Assembly: GCA_030765055.1 (NCBI GenBank)
Contig: CM060952.1
Coordinates: 172,197,932 to 172,261,931, forward strand
Direction: 5' to 3'
DNA length: 64,000 nt
From: Mantis religiosa
Lineage: Eukaryota > Arthropoda > Insecta > Mantodea > Mantidae
In this document: piece by piece, positions 57,062 to 64,000 of the stretch
Numbering within the stretch: the stretch's first letter is position 1
Layout: every line of letters begins with the position of its first letter
Notes under the pieces: model-generated
Databases searched by the model: none
What the model saw: the letters and a program-made list of their open reading frames with translations, nothing else
What the model was told of the DNA's origin: nothing
Translations under genes and position numbers: made by a program

Positions 57062-58159
57062 TAGATAGAGTCAATATGAAAAATTCAATGCCATGCCAGG
57101 ATTTGAACCACGGATCTCCTGGTTTCCGTCCAGTCGCTCTAACCCATTGAGCTACCATGGCTAACGTGCCGTCCTGACATTAAATTCTCCTTTTGACTCC
57201 CCTATTTCCCCGGTAAACCACCAGGGGCTCTCGCATTCGAGATACACCGTTTGTGGCGACTTGCTATCGCAAGTACTTGAGTCCTAGGCTTCATCATTTA
57301 ACTCTTATTATTTTAGTTAACTGATGGAAATTACTCATTTCTTCACACTATCCGTATAGAGGCTAAGGTCTCTGATCGATAGAGTCAACATGAAAAATGC
57401 AATGCCATGCCTGGGATTTGAACCACAGATCTCCTGGTTTCCGTCCAGTCGCTCTAACCCATTGAGCTACCGTGACCAACGTGCCGTCCTGACATTAAAT
57501 ACTCCATTTGACTTGTATGTTTCCCCGGTAGACCACTAGGGGCTCGCATTCGAGATATACCGTTTGCGGCGCCTATCCCAGGCTTGAAGACTGGGACTCA
57601 AGTACTTGCGATAGTAAGTCGAGAGAGCCCCTAGTGTCTACCGGGGGAATATACGAGTCAAATGCAGAATTTAATGTCAGGACGGCACGTTGGCCATGGT
57701 AGCTCAATGGGTTAGAGCGACTAGACGGAAACCAGGAGATCCGTGGTTCAAATCTCTGCCATGACATTGAATTTTTCATGTTGACTCTATCTATCAGAGA
57801 CCTTAGCTTCTATACGGCTAGTGTGAAGAAATGATTAATTTCCATCAATTAACTAAAATAATATGAGTTAAATGATGAAGCCTGGGACTCAAGTACTTAC
57901 GATAGTAACAGACTGTGTATATCGAATGCGAGAGCCTCTAGTGGTCTACCGGGGAAATATACGAGTCAAATGGAGTATTTAAAGTCGTGACGCCAAGTTG
58001 GCCATGGTAGCTCAATGGGTTAGAGCGACTGGACGGAAACCAGGAGATCCATGGTTCAAATCCCGGCCATGGCATTGAATTTTTAATGTTGACTCTATCA
58101 GAGACCTTAGCCTATATACGGCTAGTGTGAAGAAATGATTAATTTCCATCAATTTACTA
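57062..58159. mobile_element. Family C four-monomer palindrome, (-)(-)(+)(+)
   Basis: Two minus monomers (57062-57595; equivalent points 315 bp apart) meet two plus monomers (57596-58159; points 308 bp apart) at about 57596. Each has a tRNA-like module with an intact A-box region (TAGCTCAATGGG) in at least three and B boxes GGTTCAAATCC or close. The 14-bp flanks AAACTAATATAATA (57048-57061) and AAACTACTATAATA (58160-58173) differ at one base, so the whole array may be one insertion. Arms of more than 500 bp could fold into a long hairpin. Confidence 0.92.
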
Positions 58160-58239
58160 AAACTACTATAATAATCCTACAGTTTTAAGAAAACAAACTT
58201 TTTATATAAATAAGACTGTATTAAGAAAGAATATATAAA

Positions 58240-58262
58240 GAAACCGCCGAGACATCCCGCTC
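58240..58262 (-). mobile_element. SINE family E head scrap
   Basis: ACCGAGCGGGATGTCTCGGC on the minus strand matches the first bases of the family E head. It lies just before a SINE A that lacks its own first bases, so the two may be joined. Confidence 0.4.
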
Positions 58263-58287
58263 GGTATGTGTGCGTTTGTCACAGTAA

Positions 58288-58520
58288 AACAGATGGTAGC
58301 GTGTCTGCCTCACGTTCAAGAAGTCCCGAGTTCGAATCTCGGTCAGGGTGAGTTACCTGGATAAGGTTTTTCCGGAGTTTTCCCTTATCCTTACAGACAA
58401 ATGTCGGGTAGCTCTAAGCTCCATGGACCCTGGACACATTTGAGCATCATTTCACCCATTTCATTCACCGTCCGATATGACTTAACTTTGGAAGACGTAA
58501 AATTAGAAACAAACAAACAA
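58288..58520 (+). mobile_element. SINE family A lacking the first head bases
   Basis: Starts at AGATGGTAGCGTGTCTGCCT, with B box GAGTTCGAATC, a well-preserved body and an A-rich tail (AAACAAACAAACAAACG). Confidence 0.9.
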
Positions 58521-60049
58521 ACGAATAGTCGGATGGAATTTAAGTTTAGCATCTTCAAAGTAAGCAACAAGGAGAGTTCCAAGAAACCCCCACCCCAAAC
58601 TACTCTTTGTACGTAAAAATTTTCAAAATGTATTATATGTATAAATGAAATGCCATGTCTTTAAAGATATCCTCACGACAAATATCATGAATGTTCCGGA
58701 AATAGCCCCTGAAGACTTATTTATTCTGGATGACTTTAGCATAAATGGTAAACTGTAAGAAATAGGAAGAATTGTACTACAAAGTATATAGATCTCGTTA
58801 AATGACATAGTTAAAGTAAGACATATTTGTTGTGCATTAACCATTTGAAGTTCTAGTGCTCATGCTTCTCTCAAAAGGGAGGTGCTGTACATTTTCTTTT
58901 TCCTCCTGGTTATGTAAACAGAATTGAATTTCAGACAATCACACGGCGACTATATCCTAAAAACTTTAACAGTTACTTAAGCCTATTCTATCCTCTATTC
59001 CCATTATACCGGCAAAGAAATATATAATTAAATCATTTCTGCAATGTGTATTTCGATTAATCTAACGTTAATAGAAGCAGAGGCTAGGCGTGACTTATCA
59101 AAGCGAGGAAAGCTCCAAATAATAATTTTCATTAAATTATGGGAGAAGAACTACAGCTAATCTTCATACACTTTCCATTTTAGAGACACACGCAAGCCTT
59201 TCTTGCATTGCAAAACTGGTCACACTACGAGCAGATTTTTCTGCTTCCCCTCTCCACTCAGACGTGCAATGTTTCCTACAGCTGGCCCATACCACTTGAA
59301 CTGCTAGCCTAATATGGAGAAAATATGCAATTCACACACTTTTTCTAATAACTTAAAACTTCACAAGAATGTCCTATTTGCCACCACTAGTTACCAATCT
59401 CCGCTAATGTTATTGAAATATACTTACAGTTGAATTTAAAAGTGCCACCTAAAACAAAAACAAAACTAATTTTCTTTGCATACTAATTATAGGTGCTTCG
59501 TGTGACAAAATCTTTTAGCGCTTTCTAACCATTGGAAACCTACCAAGGAAGGTATTCAAGGTTACAATGCGTAAATGCAGAAATATTCAGTATTGAATGA
59601 GCTGGCGGAACTGGTCATTCCAATATAAGCAAGTGTCAAATGGCCACAGCACTGCGGATGTTTGCGGGTGAATTTTGAAAATGCATCCAGACTAAGTAAA
59701 ATATTGTTTGGTATGACTTTTCTTGTTTTTCTTTTTTTCTCCTGAAATTCTTGGAGAAACGCACTTCCAGCACTTCAATGCACGCTTCGCCACTGGATAG
59801 AAGAATAGCCTGTTTAACCTAAGCTGTAAGATCCAGCAAAAACAATTGGAATGAACATTATTCCTGTGTGTATAAGAATGTGCCCATGTTAAGTGCAGTT
59901 GTTAGTTTTGCTCACAAGAAATTTAATAATTATAGTAAAATAATACATTTGTAAATGCATTTTAACTGCTTTTAATGCACCTTTACTTATTATTTAAATT
60001 TATTTTATACGATTGGACTGACTACACCATGGCCGGTCGTCCCAAGAAG
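58521..60049. other. AT-rich, nothing recognised
   Basis: No repeat family or coding motif seen; open frames are at most about 73 codons. Confidence 0.4.
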
Positions 60050-60505
60050 TTACGACAGTGCAGATGGCAGGGTCCCTACACTTTACCGGTTGGAAACTCC
60101 CCGGCAGGCCAGTACAACCGGCAGGCCAGTACAACCGGCATCCCACCCTACTGTAGTCCGGAAAGAGTCCCACCAGACCGGTTTTGGAGCCCGTAGACTG
60201 TCCTACCGGAGGAGGCAATTTCACTCAGAACATAGCATCCTGCCATGCAGCGCCGAGACACTCCCGACTCCTTCTAGCCTGAAAAAGACCACCAATGAGA
60301 GATGATGTGAAATGATAACTGAGATGAAATGGAGGGACTGAAAACTTGTGGAATGCAATTAACCTACCCAACATTCGCCTGGCGACCCGGGAGAATCCCC
60401 GAAAAAGCCATGGATCAGTTAGCTCAGCCACGGCAATCGAACACGGACTTTCCGAATGCGTGCCACACACGAAACCACCTGAACCATCTCGCTTGGTTAT
60501 TTCTA
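60050..60505 (-). mobile_element. SINE family E, near full-length
   Basis: The head on the right reads CCAAGCGAGATGGTTCAGGT on the minus strand, then a diverged B box (TGTTCGATTGCC), the body with GGCGAATGTTGGGTAGGTTA and the 3' part with GAGTTTCCAACCGGTAAAGT. A small tandem duplication (GGCAGGCCAGTACAACC twice) lies near 60103-60138. Confidence 0.8.
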
Positions 60506-61128
60506 TAGTACTCAAAATCTTGGGATTAATTTTGTAATTATTCAAATGGATATATATAAATATACTTTTTCAAATTTACATATATTCTAGAATATATTTA
60601 AAATTAAAAAATCCACCTATACGACACCAAATAAGATAGATAATGCGTGATATATTCGAATACAGTTACTAACATTCCGGTACTAGTAACCACAAGGATG
60701 CAAATAATGCTTCATAACCACCGAAAATAAAATGCATATCCTCATCTGAATATCGCTATTGGATAATCTCTTTTTACTTTATTACTTACCGGTATTTTCA
60801 TGTACATGCACGCAACAGAAGATCCGAAACTTTACCTCCTGCTGTAAATATTACTGTATGTCACGGCATCAAAATTGGGAGAATGCAAGAAGACTTGAGC
60901 CAACTCAGTGAATATGAGACTCTGCATAACACACGTATGGAAATGGTATTAGAACAAATGAAATAAAACAAAAGACTGAGTTTTCTTATTTAATTTATTA
61001 TTGTTGCTTTAGTAATAGAGTCATATCGCGACTAAAATAAATGTTTAAATTATAATTATTTAAAACAATTACAACATTGATTATATAGAATTATACAAAT
61101 TACTTTTATAAACTCTACTATAGTCTGG
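60506..61128. other. AT-rich, nothing recognised
   Basis: Spacer between a SINE and a LINE remnant. Confidence 0.4.
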
Positions 61129-61514
61129 CAGACAGTTGGATCACTCAAGGCCACCAAGAGATCAGCAGGAGCACCACACTGTAGAAAGCACATCGAAGAA
61201 AGGACACTGCAATAATATGTTGAACTATTTCCATGGGGTCACAGTGCCTACATCTGAGTTGCGAGTTCTTTGTGGATAAATGCATTATTTCCAATACGCA
61301 GTCTGGTGAGAAGTACCTGGTCTCGACAAATTTGGTGATTTATAGGGTAATTGAAGCCATATTTGGAGATTACAGGGTTCAATTTACTTTTGGATGCGGA
61401 ATTCCAGTGTAACTTCCACTGCTTAGATATGTCTTACTTGAGGAAACTCTGGAAGTCATGATGAGGAGATTTTAAGTCAGCCAGACAATGTTGCTTCTTT
61501 AGCTGCTTTATCAG
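61129..61514 (-). mobile_element. Jockey-like LINE C-terminal fragment
   Basis: On the minus strand a frame reads IKQLKKQHCLADLKSPHHDF, later ISKYGFNYPINHQICRDQVL and LTRLRIGNNAFIHKEL, the TRLRIGH-type C-terminus of Jockey ORF2 as at 52745-53290. Stops replace the expected Cys positions. It abuts hAT copy 2 directly. Confidence 0.75.
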
Positions 61515-61807
61515 TAGGGCCCGGAATTTGTTGACCTCAAAATTCTCTAAAAATGAGCTTCAAAATGCCCTTAAGATATAAAAGTTGTACATATGTAAAA
61601 AATTACCTAAAATTAATAATTCCTTACATAGTAATAAATTAATAACTGTCACAGACAAATAATGAATACATGGCTCTAATAACCATATTTTAAAATTGAC
61701 TTTCTTAATAACTGATGCAATTATTGCTACTATATAATAAATACATTTAAAATTCATCAGGTCATTTTCAATGTTATAAAATATGAGAAAATAAGTTACT
61801 GTACCCA

Positions 61808-62323
61808 TTAGCCAAAACATACCTTATTAGTGTTGGTCATCTTCAAGTTATCAAAAGTAAAGGAACGGCGTTTGTCAGCTAAAACTGTTTTATACTTTGA
61901 GAATCTTCTCTCTACTTCCACAGATGTTATAGGTGCATATTTGAAAAACACTATGTCACTGCCTGTTAAATCCTGTTCAAAAATATCAGTTCTGAAGTTT
62001 TCTCCAGACAAGGTATCGGCAATCTGACAAACTGTTTGGTATCTTTTATTTTTGTCCAACACAAATTTTACTTTCTGTCTAATTTTGTCCCCAATCTCAC
62101 CTTTTACATTTTGTGTCCTCTCTTCCGCAATCCTCACTAACTCAATCGACTTATCCAATGTCGTGCCACTTTCTTCAAGGTGGGTTATGGTTTCCGTCAA
62201 AAATAAAATATTTGATTTAATGAAAGCTAATTTACCTTGGATATGAGTATCAGAAAACAGATCCTGCGTGTTCTCAATTGCCTTAGAATCTACCCTACCA
62301 AAGCTATTCACCACTTCTCTCAC
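61808..62323 (-). pseudogene. hAT transposase C-terminal region
   Basis: A 171-codon open frame. N-terminal part: REVVNSFGRVDSKAIENTQD and SGTTLDKSIELVRIAEERTQ. Middle: QKVKFVLDKNKRYQTVCQIA. C-terminal hallmark: the hAT dimerisation motif, FFKYAPITSVEVERRFSKYK followed by ADKRRSFTFDNLKM. The RNase H-like catalytic core and zinc finger are absent upstream, so this is the 3' end of a transposase gene (perhaps a last exon) or a truncated copy. The open frame suggests it is younger or less damaged than copy 1. Confidence 0.85.
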
Positions 62324-62475
62324 TATTTAAAAATTGTCACATTGGTATATACGTGCAGTTAACCATGTACCCCAGTGTGTTAAAATTGGTGCCCGGGGCG
62401 AAGCTATATTAGGGGCTTTTTCTTTTAAATGCATAGTTAGTGTTGGCGCTTACGAAAATATTTTCTTTACTGATC

Positions 62476-62477
<2 letters not shown>

Positions 62478-62527
<50 letters not shown>
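62478..62527. repeat. Poly-A run of about 50 bp
   Basis: Inside hAT copy 2, next to the family E fragment; copy 1 has (AT)n nearby. Confidence 0.9.
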
Positions 62528-62531
<4 letters not shown>

Positions 62532-62790
62532 TCATGGGTCAGGGTCAGGTTGGCCACGGCAATCGAACTAGGGTCTCCCGAGTGCGAACTACAGATGAAA
62601 ATACCCAATAAATTCGTGAAAAAGAAAGAAAATGACCGGAAAATGCATCTAAATGTTAAAAAATGACTTTATTATAAAAATGTGGAAAAAAATTACATTT
62701 TGATGAACTATAAAAACCGTATATATCTAACGTATTTGTTTCAGAATGCACTTAATTTCCAAAAAGCATCGTCTGTAAACATAAGAGTTT

Positions 62791-64000
62791 TTTTAGGTTA
62801 GTGTACAGTTTCTTACTGCGTTCCTAGAACATTGTTTGTCAATGTCATCAGACATCCTTTATTTGGAGTGCTTCGCTTATTCGTACATTAGCATTGCATT
62901 TTACAGATTTAAAACAATGATGTTTCATTTATGACTTAAGTGTCAGTGGTTGGATCATAGGGGGGATATACTCTTCCGGCATTATTTTCGGTTTAACTTT
63001 TTATAATTTTGAAGATGGCATATTTGTCAAAAGCGATTCGCTATGTTCAGAAAAACCATAGTCTGCCTCTGAACTATTTATTCTCTTACTCTCCACTTCA
63101 GATAACCTGTGATGTGGTGAACTATGGGCAGTTAACTTTCAAATTTAAATTTAATAGAATGTTTCAAAACACTGCGAACTTATGCGTCAATCTAATATAT
63201 ACTATAAAAGTTTAAGCATTCCTTATGCCTATTATGCGAAAGAATAAATATTTTCCGTAGTTTAAGTTTTCGAATAACTGCAACTAAAAATTTAATTTGC
63301 TGAAAAATTAATCCTATCGTAATTTTGTGAGCAATAAAACAGGTTGGAAATATTACATTCATAAACCTTTACTATATAGTATTTTTTTTTTTCAAAAAGC
63401 TCAATAATAGCTCGGATTTTTTATGCGTCATAACCTATACTCTTAAGAGTATTCTATCCTTCAAATTCTGAGATCTCGATTCGATTCTCTGCTGGAGGAT
63501 GGGAACTTTTCCTTAGGCAGGTCTATTCCCCACTCTCCATAGAGTCTAGAGTGTAAATGTGTATATGTGTGTGTGTGAATTTAATATAACAGCCCAGATA
63601 TTAACACCTAACATAGTTATAATTATGTGAACATTATATCTGTTTAGCAACTGTTCCAAAGATAGATACCTATTCGCCAAAATGACTTTGATTGCGGCAT
63701 ATAAATGAAACAAAATATTGGATGTGTTTTTATGTATACAGACATTAATTTAGAACGCATTGTCAATTTGGCTTTAACAGATTCGTTAAATTTTAGCATT
63801 TATGCAGACGCAGAAAAATTATCATTTTATTCTGCGTTGCTCATCCTATAGAAAGCTTTCTTTAGGAATTGTTCTATATCAAAAATTAAAAGTGTGTCAT
63901 TCGTGAAGATCATCTTTTTAGATTATCCTTAAAACTGCGACTTATAAAAATCAGATGACTTTTTATCATTGCAGCATCATGTAGACATAAGAAAAAGCTT
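62791..64000. other. AT-rich; possible SINE scrap at 63455-63580
   Basis: The scrap has a B-box-like GATTCGATTCTCTGCTGG and ends near a short (TG)n, but the head is unclear. Nothing else is recognised before the window end. Confidence 0.35.

Larger units (their letters stand above)
61515..62790 (-). mobile_element. hAT-like element, copy 2
   Basis: Collinear with 42745-44180 without the SINE B. It contains the best-preserved coding part, an A-run of about 50 bp at 62478-62527 and a family E head fragment (62528-62600) in the same place as in copy 1. The left and right edges are shared with copy 1, but I could not confirm an 8-bp duplication. Confidence 0.8.

Overview
The window looks like intergenic, transposon-saturated nuclear DNA from an animal with a large AT-rich genome, most likely an insect. 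I lean towards a cockroach- or termite-like genome, from the combination of abundant tRNA-derived SINEs, Jockey-like and other non-LTR retrotransposons, mariner/Tc1, hAT and Harbinger remnants; this is inference, not proof. I found no host protein-coding gene, no rRNA gene and no intact tRNA gene. Every coding stretch I could recognise belongs to a mobile element, and nearly all are broken.

Layout. 1-5 kb: a long minus-strand non-LTR (LINE) fragment that runs off the left edge, a short inverted-repeat element, SINEs and a solo LTR. 5.9-7.3 kb: a Tc1 element whose transposase gene appears to hold a 170-nt spliceosomal intron and an expanded poly-lysine run. 7.5-10 kb: SINEs and a foldback made of two inverted transposase 3' ends, one arm hit by a LINE. 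11-24 kb: decayed LINEs, a second solo LTR, SINEs and long featureless AT-rich stretches. 24.6-26.4 kb: SINEs nested around and inside a LINE tail, then a 636-bp uninterrupted (ATT)n array. 27.6-36 kb: SINEs, two more solo LTRs and a tandem dimer of a tRNA-bearing repeat (called family C here). 36-41 kb: two mariners, one holding a foldback family C insertion that itself carries a hairpin-ended retroposon, giving three nested levels. 42.7-44.2 and 61.5-62.8 kb: two copies of one hAT-like element. 45.35-46.5 kb: a deleted PIF/Harbinger element with terminal inverted repeats, a TTA target duplication, a transposase remnant and a divergent Myb-like remnant. 46.7-53.3 kb: a short satellite and three 5'-truncated LINE insertions with 12-16 bp target-site duplications, plus Jockey fragments. 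54-58.5 kb: a third mariner and two more inverted family C insertions, one a four-monomer palindrome of about 1.1 kb.

The most unusual theme is family C: monomers of about 310-320 bp whose tRNA-like module (recognisable A and B boxes) lies in the middle, and which recur as tandem dimers and as inverted (-)(+) or (-)(-)(+)(+) arrays. Three of these arrays are bounded by 12-14 bp target-site duplications, so the inverted multimer seems to have been inserted as one unit. Families A to F are labels used only here. Boundaries were read by eye and may be off by several bases unless a target-site duplication fixes them.
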